Source: Clostridium sp. CAG:678 (GTDB taxonomy: Bacteria > Bacillota > Clostridia > Oscillospirales > Acutalibacteraceae). From it: a stretch of 64,000 nucleotides of DNA. How positions within the stretch are numbered: position 1 is the first letter of the stretch; every line of letters begins with the position of its first letter. Shown in pieces: positions 44,641-52,997 of the stretch. The position numbers were made by a program, and so were the translations under genes. Location of the stretch: contig HF991825.1 of NCBI GenBank assembly GCA_000431535.1, positions 54,591-118,590 on the forward strand. Direction: 5' to 3'. Below the pieces are notes generated by a model, which saw only the letters and a program-made list of their open reading frames with translations, had not been told where the DNA came from and made no database searches.

Positions 44641-45426
44641 TCAGTATTTCAGGCTTGTGTTTTTTACGTCCGTTATAAACATGTGCCCCGGCGCATGGGT
44701 GATCGCCATCGGCGGTTTTGCGTTCATCACCGCGTTTTGCGGGGTTACGCCGCAGGGCCAGAACACGGGAACCTCGCCGTCGTTCACGGTAACGGCGTCG
44801 CCGTAATCCGGGCTGAAGATATCTTTGATTCCAATCTGTTCCGGGCTGCCGATGTGAATCGGGGCGCCGTGCACCCTTGGCATCGCCGCCGTTACGTTGA
44901 CCGCCTTAACCACAAGGTCATACGGTATCGGGCGCATGGATACCACCATGTTTCCGCCGAATATTCCTGCTGGTTTCAGCGGGATATTGGTGTTGAACAT
45001 CGGTACGTTTCTGCCTTCTTCTATGTGGCGGACGGGGATCCCCGCCTCGATTAATTCCGCCTCAAAAGAAAAGGAGCAGCCGATCAGAAAATAAACGAAG
45101 TCGTCCTGCCACAGATCTGAAATATCATGCGCTTCTTCCGTAAGCACGCCGTTTTTCCAGATCCTGTATTTCGGAAAGTCCGTTGCAACATCGGCGTTTT
45201 CCGCCATTTCCCGGATCTGCCGGGAGCCTGCGTTGCCCACTTCAAGCAGGGGGCAGGGGCGCGGGTTCCTTGTGCAAAACAGTAAAAAATCAAATGCCAG
45301 ATCCTTGGGCAGTATGCAAAGATTTGCCTGTGCATACCCGGCGCACATGCCGCTGGTTTGGCCGGTGATCTTCTGCGCTCTGATCAGATTTCTTATTTCT
45401 TTTGGATTTGCTGATGAATAGTCCAT
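44641..45426 (-). CDS. DUF1445 / putative hydro-lyase (D-glutamate cyclase N-domain family)
   Basis: A 261-residue protein of the DUF1445 (YcsI) family. Markers are SGMCAGYAQANLCILP near the start, FLIGCSFSFEAELIEAGIPVRH, MVVSMRPIPYDLV and FWPCGVTPQNAVMNAKPPMAITHAPGHMFITD at the C-terminus. In mammals this family forms the N-terminal part of DGLUCY, a D-glutamate cyclase. The matching C-terminal family is also in this operon (47097-48158). Start ATG follows AAAGGGG. Confidence 0.9.
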   Translation of the reverse strand: MDYSSANPKEIRNLIRAQKITGQTSGMCAGYAQANLCILPKDLAFDFLLFCTRNPRPCPLLEVGNAGSRQIREMAENADVATDFPKYRIWKNGVLTEEAHDISDLWQDDFVYFLIGCSFSFEAELIEAGIPVRHIEEGRNVPMFNTNIPLKPAGIFGGNMVVSMRPIPYDLVVKAVNVTAAMPRVHGAPIHIGSPEQIGIKDIFSPDYGDAVTVNDGEVPVFWPCGVTPQNAVMNAKPPMAITHAPGHMFITDVKNTSLKY

Positions 45427-45437
45427 GTTTTCCCCTT

Positions 45438-46379
45438 TTAAAGTTTATGGATGTACGCCTGCAATGATGCAAGTTCACTGCGCTGCGTTTTTGCCGCTGC
45501 CTGCGCTTCTTTTACGGAAACTTTTTTGAACCGCACTGTGCAGCCGGGCAGTAACTGCGCCGCAAGCGGCAGATCTGCGGAGATCACGCAGGCGATCTTG
45601 GCGTAACCGCCGGTCGTCTGTCTGTCCGCGCAAAGAAGGATCGGCTGCCCGTTTTCCGGCACTTGAATGCTGCCGGGCGCAATGCCGTCGGAAATGATGT
45701 TCATGCCGTGCCTGCCTTTCAGCACAGCGCCATTCAGGCGGATGCCCATTCTGTCTGCCTCGGCTGTTACCTTGTATGCAGCGGAAAAGAAACGTTCTGT
45801 ATCCTCAGCCGTAAACATAAAGTCCTGCGGTCCGGGCACAGCTCTTAAAACCGTTTCTTGGCTGTACGAAAACGCTTTTGTTTCCCGCTTTTCAATGTGA
45901 TTCAGTTTGCTGTGCGGCAGTATGCCGATCTCGTCCCCGGTTTTCAGCTTTCTGCCATGGAATCCGCCGGCTTTTGCTTTCAGATCCGTTGAGCGGCTGC
46001 CCAGAAAAACAGGCACGTCAATGCCGCCGCTCACTGCAAGATACGCCCTTGCGCCGTTTTTCACATTGCCGCAGATCAGCACATCGCCTGCGGAAAGTGC
46101 ATAAACCTTATTCATCCGAATCGGCTTTCTGTTTACGGCAGCCTCTATCTGTGCGCCGCTTATGCATATGGCGCAGTCTTCTGTAAACACAGCGGCTATG
46201 CCGCTGAGCGTCATTTCCAGCACCGCGGCATTTTGCGTGTTGGAAAGCAGTATGTTTGCTGTTTTCACCGCGCGCGCGTCCATTGCGCCGCACTGTGAAA
46301 AACCATATTTCATATATCCGTATCGGCCAAGATCCTGCACAGTCGTAAGGATCCCGCCGCGCACGATCTTAATTCCCAC
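45438..46379 (-). CDS. pxpC: 5-oxoprolinase subunit C (KipA / biotin-dependent carboxyltransferase-like)
   Basis: A 313-residue protein. GGILTTVQDLGRYGYMKYGFSQCGAMD is the family start; later LAVSGGIDVPVFLGSRSTD and PGPQDFMF, then DGIAPGSIQVPENGQPILLCADRQTTGGYAKIA. The GTG start at 46379 (behind TACGGAGGTG) is used instead of the longer ORF from 46520, which runs antisense-like through pxpB. It overlaps the end of pxpB by 11 bases. Confidence 0.94.
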   Translation of the reverse strand: MGIKIVRGGILTTVQDLGRYGYMKYGFSQCGAMDARAVKTANILLSNTQNAAVLEMTLSGIAAVFTEDCAICISGAQIEAAVNRKPIRMNKVYALSAGDVLICGNVKNGARAYLAVSGGIDVPVFLGSRSTDLKAKAGGFHGRKLKTGDEIGILPHSKLNHIEKRETKAFSYSQETVLRAVPGPQDFMFTAEDTERFFSAAYKVTAEADRMGIRLNGAVLKGRHGMNIISDGIAPGSIQVPENGQPILLCADRQTTGGYAKIACVISADLPLAAQLLPGCTVRFKKVSVKEAQAAAKTQRSELASLQAYIHKL

Positions 46380-47100
46380 GGCGCACCTCCGTACATTCGG
46401 CAGTGTATTCGCCTTTTTCACATGCGTTGTCGATGCGCATGAATTCCTCTTCTGTGATGCGGAAAAATCGGATCCGGTCTCCCGCGCGGTACAGGATCGG
46501 TTCTTCTTTTCTGTCGTCATATACCCTTACGGGCGTTTTGCCGATCAGCCGCCAGCCGCCCGGTGAGTCAGAGGGATAAATGCCGGTTTGATCGCCGCCG
46601 ATGCCCACGCTGCCGCGCGGTATTTTTACCCTCGGCGTTTCCAGACGTGCAACGGCAATGCGTTTATCCATATTGCCAAGATACGCGAAACCGGGCAGAA
46701 ACCCAAGCATATAGATCGGGTAATCGCGCCCCGTGTGTATTTTTATGATCTCTTCTTTGGAAAGGCCGGTCATGTTTTCCACGCTTTGCATATCCGGCGC
46801 AAATTCGCCCTCATAGCAGACCGGTATCTTATAAAGCATGGGCATGAAATTCCCAATGCCGGACCGGTGCTTTTGCGCCTGTTTCAGGGCTTTAATCAGA
46901 TCCTTGCTGCCGGTTTGGCACGGGTCATACAGCACCGTAACGCTGCAAAAAGCGGGTATGTATTCCGTTACGCCTTTAATTTTCGCGTTTTGTGCCGCCG
47001 CCGTAAACGCGGTTACTTCTGCGTTTATCTTCTCGCTGATCTCATTCCCGAAATTTACGGTAATACCACCGTCACCGCTGGGCAGAAATTTTGCTCTCAT
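46369..47100 (-). CDS. pxpB: 5-oxoprolinase subunit B (KipI-like)
   Basis: A 243-residue protein with the KipI/PxpB layout: FLPSGDGGITVNFG at the start, VTVLYDP, then the conserved YPIYMLGFLPGFAYLGNMDKRIAVARLETPR and GSVGIGGDQTGIYPSDSPGGWRLIGKTP. ATG 47100 overlaps the stop of the preceding DUF4392 gene (ATGA), so translation is coupled. It forms the catalytic complex with PxpA and PxpC. Confidence 0.95.
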   Translation of the reverse strand: MRAKFLPSGDGGITVNFGNEISEKINAEVTAFTAAAQNAKIKGVTEYIPAFCSVTVLYDPCQTGSKDLIKALKQAQKHRSGIGNFMPMLYKIPVCYEGEFAPDMQSVENMTGLSKEEIIKIHTGRDYPIYMLGFLPGFAYLGNMDKRIAVARLETPRVKIPRGSVGIGGDQTGIYPSDSPGGWRLIGKTPVRVYDDRKEEPILYRAGDRIRFFRITEEEFMRIDNACEKGEYTAECTEVRRGN

Positions 47101-48158
47101 CGTGTGAAATATCCTTTTTCCAGTGTGTGGGTAAACCATTCCTGTGTTTTGTCCTCCACCGTGGCGGGGTATTCAATCAGCGCCCGCATCATGGCAACAA
47201 GCGGCAGGTTTATATTTTTTCCGATTCCGTCAATATACGGGCGCGGTTTGCCGTACATATCCAGCATGCCGGCAGCGGCAGCAGCGTCCATCGCGGCGGA
47301 TTGCTCCTCCGTGTCATGAAACAGTTCCGGCTTTTTCAGCAGAAATGCAGTTGCCGCCATCAGTGCGTTGCAGCCCCAGTCCGAAACCGTTGCGGTAATA
47401 ATATTATCCGCAACCGTATCTGCCAGAATACCGAATCCGCTGCCTGCCTTGCAGCCGCCCATTTCGGCGTACGGCACATATTTTCGTATATGATCTTCTA
47501 TTGCCGCCATGCCGATCTCGTTTCCGAGATCACCGATGGAAAGATTATAGATCCCCGCATCCTTGCACATTTTAAACAATACGTCATATTTTGCCTCCAC
47601 ACCGGTGGTGTTCACGCCGACGGCGTTGTGGTAAAAGCCGTTTTTGTTGCGCCCCGGCGCCTCAATGCTGATTGCGGCGCACGGCTTGCCGTGGGATAAA
47701 ATCTCTTTTGCCTGAACCGGCGCTTCGTCGCGCTCTTTTGTAAATATAATATAGGTAACAGTGTTTTCACTTTTGTCATCTATATCATCCGTAACAGCAA
47801 AATCAAGCACGTTGGAAATGGCTTTAATCGCTTTTTCACACTGGCTTGGGATCAGCATAACCGGTTTTGCGCCAAACGCTTTCATAATAAATTTCGCAAA
47901 CAGGCAGCTGGATATGATCCCGTCCGTTTCCGCCTCGTTCCAGGGCAGCAAAACAAAACCGGTAAAGATAAATACTTTTTTGCCCTTTTTGATATGCTTA
48001 ATCAGCCCTTTTGCGCCGTTTGTTGAAAGCGGTTCGCCCGTAAATTTACGCGCACCGTCGTAAAGAATACGGCAAACGCCGTATCCTCTGGGGTCAAGAT
48101 TCATCAGTGTGTCCAGATTGCAGCCCACATTAAAAATGGTAAGTTCCTCTTTTGTCAT
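47097..48158 (-). CDS. DUF4392 family protein (D-glutamate cyclase C-domain family)
   Basis: A 353-residue protein of the DUF4392 family. Visible blocks are FIFTGFVLLPWNEAETDGIISS, AISIEAPGRNKNGFYHNAVG, SIGDLGNEIGMA and the Gly/Ala-rich GGCKAGSGFGILADTVADNIITATVSDWG. In vertebrate DGLUCY this domain is the C-terminal half of a D-glutamate cyclase that forms 5-oxo-D-proline. AAGAGG precedes the ATG. Here both halves are separate genes in one operon with 5-oxoprolinase. Confidence 0.87.
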   Translation of the reverse strand: MTKEELTIFNVGCNLDTLMNLDPRGYGVCRILYDGARKFTGEPLSTNGAKGLIKHIKKGKKVFIFTGFVLLPWNEAETDGIISSCLFAKFIMKAFGAKPVMLIPSQCEKAIKAISNVLDFAVTDDIDDKSENTVTYIIFTKERDEAPVQAKEILSHGKPCAAISIEAPGRNKNGFYHNAVGVNTTGVEAKYDVLFKMCKDAGIYNLSIGDLGNEIGMAAIEDHIRKYVPYAEMGGCKAGSGFGILADTVADNIITATVSDWGCNALMAATAFLLKKPELFHDTEEQSAAMDAAAAAGMLDMYGKPRPYIDGIGKNINLPLVAMMRALIEYPATVEDKTQEWFTHTLEKGYFTR

Positions 48159-48191
48159 AGCAAACCTCTTAAAATTGTAATGAAAATCGCG

Positions 48192-49037
48192 TCAGTCCGC
48201 CCTGCACTGTTTTTCAAAATCGGCAACCAGCGCGTCCTGAATCTTTTTGAGCATTTCGGGTGCTTTGCCGCCAACAGGTTTTCCGTCCACGGTCTTTACG
48301 GGTATGCAGAATGAACCGGTGGAATGCACAACGATCTCGTCAGCATTCATCAGTTCATCCAGCGTGTAATCGCGTTCTTCGGTTTCAAAACCAAGTTTTT
48401 CTGCAAACGCAAGCAGCCGCAAACGCGCGGTGCCGGGCAGCACTTTATCGTCCAGCTGATGTGTGATCACTTTGCCGTCTTTAAATATGGAAACGTTGGA
48501 ATGCGCGCATTCCGTAACGATATCGCCGCGGTGGAAGATTGCCTCGTCACATCCTGCTCTGTCCGCAGCCGTTGCCGCAAGGCAGGAGGGAATCAGATTC
48601 AGCGTTTTCGCATTGCAGTATAAAAAGCGTTTGTCCTCATATGTAATCACGTCTATCGGCTTGTATGTGTCCGCAACGGGGCAGGGGGTCAGTGTGATCC
48701 ACAGGTTGGATTGCATATTTTCCTCATAAATGTGCTTTCTAAGTCCGCTGCCGCGTGTTACCTGCATATAAACGAACTGGTCGCCGTCATCCACTTTCGG
48801 CACAAGTTCATGCAGCAGCTTTGCCAGATCTTCCTTTTCAATCGGCATATTGATATCCAGTATTTTTGCGCTTCTGTAAAACCGGTCCAGATGTGCCTGC
48901 AGGTCAAAGATTTTATGGTTATGTGCGTAAGTTGCGTCATATATACCGTCTCCAAACCAGCACACGCGGTCCAGCATCGGTATCTTCATTTCTTCAATCA
49001 GTCCGTATTCGCCGTTATAATAGCCAAGATTTTTCAT
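48192..49037 (-). CDS. dat: D-amino acid aminotransferase (class IV PLP aminotransferase)
   Basis: A 281-residue fold-type IV aminotransferase: LDRVCWFGDGIYDATY, VYMQVTRGSGLR, the PLP Lys in YCNAKTLNLIPS, DEAIFHRGDIVTECAHSNVSIF and GTARLRLLAFAEKLG. The pattern is D-alanine aminotransferase rather than the branched-chain type. It moves an amino group between D-Ala and 2-oxoglutarate, giving D-Glu. MKNLGYY (49037) behind AAGGAGT is the start. First gene of the operon. Confidence 0.88.
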   Translation of the reverse strand: MKNLGYYNGEYGLIEEMKIPMLDRVCWFGDGIYDATYAHNHKIFDLQAHLDRFYRSAKILDINMPIEKEDLAKLLHELVPKVDDGDQFVYMQVTRGSGLRKHIYEENMQSNLWITLTPCPVADTYKPIDVITYEDKRFLYCNAKTLNLIPSCLAATAADRAGCDEAIFHRGDIVTECAHSNVSIFKDGKVITHQLDDKVLPGTARLRLLAFAEKLGFETEERDYTLDELMNADEIVVHSTGSFCIPVKTVDGKPVGGKAPEMLKKIQDALVADFEKQCRAD

Positions 49038-49237
49038 GTCAGCACTCCTTGCCAAAAAATATTTGTTATTAAAAAAGGGCATACGTTGCCTTGATCAGCG
49101 CCGTTGCCCACCAAACCTTATTCTAATACAAAACTTTCTAAAAGTAAATATAAAATTTATTTTTTATATAAATTCTTTAATACAAATTTTACTGTTTTAA
49201 ATTAAACTTGAATCAGGAGTGTTTTAATACATGATTT

Positions 49238-49270
49238 ATTGTAATAAGATTGTAAGAAGTAAATTGTATA
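49238..49270 (+). promoter_or_regulatory. Direct repeats upstream of the ABC remnant
   Basis: ATTGTAA at 49238-49244 and 49249-49255 (11-base step), and ATTGTATA at 49263-49270. Direct repeats with one-helical-turn spacing are typical OmpR-type response regulator sites, and a regulator of that family is (in broken form) just downstream. Confidence 0.5.
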
Positions 49271-49304
49271 CTAAAATCACAAAACAGATTTGGAGGTTTT
49301 AGTT

Positions 49305-49475
49305 ATGGCGATATTTGAAACAAAGGATTTACGAAAGATATACGGCAGCGGAGAAAATGAAGTCCACGCTTTGGACGGTGTATCTATTTCTGTGGACGAG
49401 GGCGAATTTGTCGCTGTGGTCGGCACTTCCGGCAGTGGAATGGAATTTTGTAAAAAAGATCAGGGAAACGGCTGA
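49305..49475 (+). pseudogene. ABC transporter ATP-binding protein, N-terminal remnant
   Basis: A good ribosome binding site (GGAGG) and ATG are followed by ~44 residues of a BceA/LolD-type ATPase, [20 protein letters not shown] onward, up to Walker A VVGTSGSG. There the match stops, and the next bases belong to a response regulator. The frame then ends after [11 protein letters not shown]. The rest of the ATPase and any permease are missing. Confidence 0.85.
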
Positions 49476-49926
49476 AACCCCGGTACTGTTTTTGACCGCC
49501 AATGATACGGAGCAGAATATGCTGGAGGGCTTCGGCGTTGGCTGTGACGACTATATTCCCAAGCCCTTTTCGATTGAAGCCTTGCGTAAGAAGGTGCAGG
49601 CGGTTTTAAAGCGGACAATCAACGATACTGCACGAATACGGTATAAGAATTTGGAAGTTGATACGGATAAATGTCTTGTTCTGCTGAACGGAGAAAAAGT
49701 ACACCTTACCTCGACGGAGTACAAACTGCTCTGCTGTTTAATAGAGAACAAAGGCAGGATCGTAACGAAAGCCATGCTTTTGGAACAGCTTTGGGATATA
49801 GACGGTAATTTTGTTGATGAAAATACCATTCGTGTAAACATTAAGCGGCTGCGGCAGAAGTTAAAAGATGAAAAGCAGGAATATATTGTGACCGTATTTG
49901 GTATGGGCTATACCTTTGGAGAATGA
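49439..49926 (+). pseudogene. Response regulator (OmpR family), N-terminally truncated
   Basis: The remaining sequence reads from about the middle of the receiver domain, [16 protein letters not shown], through VGCDDYIPKPFSIEAL, to a complete winged-helix domain (LTSTEYKLLCCLIENKG; ENTIRVNIKRLRQKL; TVFGMGYTFGE). The first ~50 residues with the phospho-Asp are gone. The five codons before KKIRE fit better in the ABC frame (MEFCKK), so a one-base shift in the run of six A residues (49452-49457) also separates the frames. No start codon of its own is convincing. Confidence 0.85.
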
Positions 49927-49928
49927 CG

Positions 49929-50954
49929 ATGATGCATTTTGGAGTTTATCGAAAACTGATTTTGATTGCAGATACTGTCATAGCGGCGGTATCGATTGGC
50001 GCTGTGTTTTTTATGGAAAACACTTCTGCCCTTATGCTTTTTGTCATTTGTGCCTTTGGGATTTTATGCGGCTTATTGTTTTTGTTCGACTTCCTGCATA
50101 ACCGCTATCATGATGATTTGTTGCAGCAGATCACGCTGCTGATCGAGGCTTTGGTGGAGCAGCAGGAACGGATTGTTTTTCCTGAAAACGAGGACACGCT
50201 GACTGCCCGCCTGCAACATCAACTTTTGAAGCTCCGCAACATTTTAACAGCGCAGAATCAAATGCTGGCACAGGAAAAGGAGCAGATCAAGACACTGATT
50301 TCCGATATTTCCCACCAAATCAAAACGCCTGTGGCGGCGGCAAATACCTTTGCACAGTTACTTGATGATAAAGAATTGTCCGATGAGGAACGCGGCGAAT
50401 ACATTGCCACTTTGCAGACTTCTCTTGAAAAACTGACCTTTTTGACAAACAGCCTGATTAAAATGTCCCGTTTGGAAAGCGGCATGATCAGCCTGAAGCT
50501 CGAAAAGAACAACTTAAATGATATTATTCTGCAAGCAGTAAAAACCGTCTATGCAAAGGCAAAAGAGAAAAACATAACGATTACCTTTGACTGCGTGCAG
50601 AACTTTGAAGCGGTGCTTGATTTCAACTGGACAGCAGAAGCCATTGCGAATATCCTCGACAACGCTGTGAAATACACGCCGAACGGTGGGATTGTCGGAT
50701 TAGAGATCACAGAATATCCGTCCTATCTGCGGCTGGATATATCCGATAACGGGATCGGGATTCCCGAAGAAGAACAGGCGAAGATTTTTGAACGCTTTTA
50801 CAGGGGAAAATACTCTGCCGGTATTGACGGTGTGGGAATCGGGCTGTATTTAACCCGTGATATTATTCAAAAACAGCATGGTTATATAAAAGTGCGGTCT
50901 GATAAAAACGGCAGTTCTTTTTCCGTGTTTGTAAGAAAAAACGCAGCGGATTAA
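49929..50954 (+). CDS. Sensor histidine kinase
   Basis: A 341-residue kinase. Two N-terminal membrane helices (LILIADTVIAAVSIGAVFF; LMLFVICAFGILCGLLFLF), a coiled linker, a DHp helix with the phospho-His in ISDISHQIKTPVAAANTF, and an ATPase domain with ILDNAVKYTPNGG, ISDNGIGIPEEEQ and GVGIGLYLTRDII. All catalytic motifs are intact, unlike those of its partner regulator. Start 49929 has GGAG at seven bases; ATG 49923 is an alternative overlapping the regulator's stop. Confidence 0.9.
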   Translation: MMHFGVYRKLILIADTVIAAVSIGAVFFMENTSALMLFVICAFGILCGLLFLFDFLHNRYHDDLLQQITLLIEALVEQQERIVFPENEDTLTARLQHQLLKLRNILTAQNQMLAQEKEQIKTLISDISHQIKTPVAAANTFAQLLDDKELSDEERGEYIATLQTSLEKLTFLTNSLIKMSRLESGMISLKLEKNNLNDIILQAVKTVYAKAKEKNITITFDCVQNFEAVLDFNWTAEAIANILDNAVKYTPNGGIVGLEITEYPSYLRLDISDNGIGIPEEEQAKIFERFYRGKYSAGIDGVGIGLYLTRDIIQKQHGYIKVRSDKNGSSFSVFVRKNAAD

Positions 50955-50987
50955 AATATCCGCCGCGTTAAGATACGCTTTATTCTT

Positions 50988-51743
50988 TTACAGGTCTGCC
51001 TCAAGTAAAACGGGGCAGTGGTCAGAGCCATATATATCTGTCAGTATATCGGCGTTTTTCAGTTTGCTGTTCAGCCGGGCGGATGTTATAAAATAGTCGA
51101 TGCGCCAGCCGGCATTCTTCTCCCTTGCCTTAAACATATAACTCCACCAACTGTAGATGCCTTCGCGGTCCGGATAAAAATACCGGAATGTATCCGTAAA
51201 TCCATTCTGCAGAATATTTGTCATTTTTGCTCTTTCCGCATCGGAAAAGCCTGCGTTATTATGATTCGTTTTCGGGTTTTTCAGATCAATCTCCTCGTGC
51301 GCAACATTCAGATCTCCGCAAAAAACAACGGGTTTCTTTTGGTCCAGCGCTTTAATATAACCGAAAAAGTCGTCTTCCCATTTCATCCTGTAGTCAAGGC
51401 GCGCCAGTTCGCGCTGTGAATTCGGCACATACACCGTTAAAAAATAAAAATTATCAAACTCCAGCGTAATGAGCCTGCCCTCATGGTCATGCTCATCGAT
51501 CCCCATGCCATAGTTCACTTTTAACGGTTTTTTCTTCGTAAAAACTGCCGTTCCAGAATAACCTTTCTTTTCGGCATAGTTCCAGAATGCATAATAACCA
51601 TCCGGCGCAAAATCAATTTGCCCCTCCTGCAGTTTGGTTTCCTGTATGCAGAAGATATCCGCGTCTGCTTTTTTAAAAAAATCTTCGAATCCTTTATTCA
51701 TACAGGCTCTCAAGCCGTTTACGTTCCAGCTGATCAGTTTCAT
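50988..51743 (-). CDS. xth: Exodeoxyribonuclease III
   Basis: A 251-residue AP endonuclease/3'-exonuclease. KLISWNVNGLRA, IFCIQETKLQ (catalytic Glu), VFCGDLNVAHEEIDLKNPK, YSWWSY and GSDHCPVLLEADL cover all the family motifs. The product repairs abasic sites. It has its own AGGAG ribosome binding site and no operon partner. Confidence 0.96.
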   Translation of the reverse strand: MKLISWNVNGLRACMNKGFEDFFKKADADIFCIQETKLQEGQIDFAPDGYYAFWNYAEKKGYSGTAVFTKKKPLKVNYGMGIDEHDHEGRLITLEFDNFYFLTVYVPNSQRELARLDYRMKWEDDFFGYIKALDQKKPVVFCGDLNVAHEEIDLKNPKTNHNNAGFSDAERAKMTNILQNGFTDTFRYFYPDREGIYSWWSYMFKAREKNAGWRIDYFITSARLNSKLKNADILTDIYGSDHCPVLLEADL

Positions 51744-51839
51744 ATATTCTAAACTCCTGTTTGTGTTGTTTGTGCTGTTTTTAAAATAACATATTTTTTA
51801 AACGCGCGCAATATGCCCGCATTAAATTTTATAAAATGC

Positions 51840-51867
51840 TTGACTTTATCCAAATTTGTGGTAAAAT
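51840..51867 (+). promoter_or_regulatory. tRNA-Val promoter
   Basis: TTGACT (51840-51845), 16-base spacer, TAAAAT (51862-51867), 12 bases before the tRNA. Confidence 0.6.
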
Positions 51868-51879
51868 AAATAGCACTGA

Positions 51880-51955
51880 GGGAGTATAGCTCAGCTGGGA
51901 GAGCATCTGCCTTACAAGCAGAGGGTCACAGGTTCGAGCCCTGTTACTCCCACCA
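51880..51955 (+). tRNA. tRNA-Val (anticodon TAC)
   Basis: 76 bases including encoded CCA. Acceptor stem GGGAGTA / TACTCCC, anticodon stem TCTGC / GCAGA around CTTACAA, T arm ACAGG-TTCGAGC-CCTGT. All stems pair. Confidence 0.97.
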
Positions 51956-51959
51956 GATT

Positions 51960-51996
51960 ATCCTGTCGGCTTTTGCCGGCGGGATTTTGTTTTTGT
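51960..51996 (+). terminator. Terminator after tRNA-Val
   Basis: An 11-base stem ATCCTGTCGGC / GCCGGCGGGAT (two G-T pairs) with a TTTT loop and a TTTGTTTTT tail. Confidence 0.85.
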
Positions 51997-52187
51997 CATA
52001 TTTTGCTATATTTTTTCAATATAATTGTATTTTGTAAAAATATAAGTGTTGAAATTTTATTTAAAGTATGGTATTCTTTTAGCATACAGTTGTTTTTAGC
52101 CGTTGAATATGCTATTTGAAAAATAGTTATTCTTTCAGAAAACAACGGTTTGTTTTAATTAAATATTTTTTAAGAGAGTGATACATT

Positions 52188-52487
52188 ATGACTTTTGGCG
52201 AATTTGTTAGCGAACTTAAAAACAGATACCCAAATTATGTTGGCATCAATCATGTGGATTATGATGTGATGGATGCCGAACGCAATGAGGGCGATGGTGA
52301 CTTTATTTATGAAACGGACCGTTTGGTTATCGGAAGATATATCCACACACTTAAACTGTTTAAGCCCGGCAGTGATGAATATGAAACCGTGGATTTCTGT
52401 GCTTACGGCTTGGGCTATAAGTTTTATGAAACACCGGATGATTATGAGCTGACGGAATATAATAATTTCGAATATCTTTTCGTGTAA
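52188..52487 (+). CDS. Hypothetical protein (99 aa)
   Basis: Not recognised. A 99-residue acidic, soluble protein starting MTFGEFVSELKNRYPNYVGI; aromatic-rich (many Tyr and Phe) with no Cys motif beyond one Cys and no membrane segment. A GAGAGTGA ribosome binding site precedes the ATG, and ~190 bases of AT-rich DNA before it can hold its promoter. It stands alone between tRNA-Val and a MazG-like gene. Confidence 0.65.
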   Translation: MTFGEFVSELKNRYPNYVGINHVDYDVMDAERNEGDGDFIYETDRLVIGRYIHTLKLFKPGSDEYETVDFCAYGLGYKFYETPDDYELTEYNNFEYLFV

Positions 52488-52679
52488 CTGCTTTCGGTAT
52501 ATTTTTATACAGCCCGGCACGGGAAATGACGGAGATCATTACCCACGCCTTGGGATTCTTTCGCTATTTAAACGATTTGTTTAAACGGCGTTTTTCTTTT
52601 GCTTTTATTTGCCCGATATGCTATAGTAAGAGCAGGAAGATTTACCTTTTCATTCAATCAGGTAAATAAGGGAGTTCTT

Positions 52680-52988
52680 ATGAAAGTCTATCAAAAACTG
52701 GTTCGGGATCGCATTCCGGAGATCTGCACAAAAAACGGTCAAAAGGCAAATACCAGCGTTTTGGATGAGGTGTCCTATCAACAGGCGCTGCGCAAAAAAT
52801 TGGTGGAAGAGGTAAACGAATACCTGGAAAGCGGCGAAACGGAGGAACTTGCTGATATTGCCGAAGTGATTGATGCTCTGGCGAAATCTGCCGGAAGTTC
52901 TTTTCAAACTGTGCTTTCCATCAAAGAAGCAAAAGCCGCAAAAAACGGCAAATTTGAAAAAAGACTGGTTTTAGATTCTGTGGAATAG
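52680..52988 (+). CDS. MazG/HisE-like NTP pyrophosphohydrolase
   Basis: A 102-residue all-alpha protein. KVYQKLVRDRIPEIC and KKLVEEVNEYLESGETEELADIAEVIDAL give the metal-binding EExxE and ExxD pattern of the phosphoribosyl-ATP pyrophosphohydrolase-like / MazG house-cleaning family. Start 52680 follows AAGGGAG. It lies nine bases before a frameshifted Nudix gene, another nucleotide-cleaning family. Confidence 0.82.
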   Translation: MKVYQKLVRDRIPEICTKNGQKANTSVLDEVSYQQALRKKLVEEVNEYLESGETEELADIAEVIDALAKSAGSSFQTVLSIKEAKAAKNGKFEKRLVLDSVE

Positions 52989-52997
52989 GGAGAAGTT

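Noticed and set aside
45438-46520. Extended start of pxpC at 46520
   Set aside because: The extra 47 codons overlap pxpB and lack homology; GTG 46379 has a strong ribosome binding site.
49083-49237. T-box or known riboswitch before the ABC remnant or dat
   Set aside because: No T-box consensus or anti-terminator/terminator pair; the region is simply AT-rich with direct repeats near the downstream gene.
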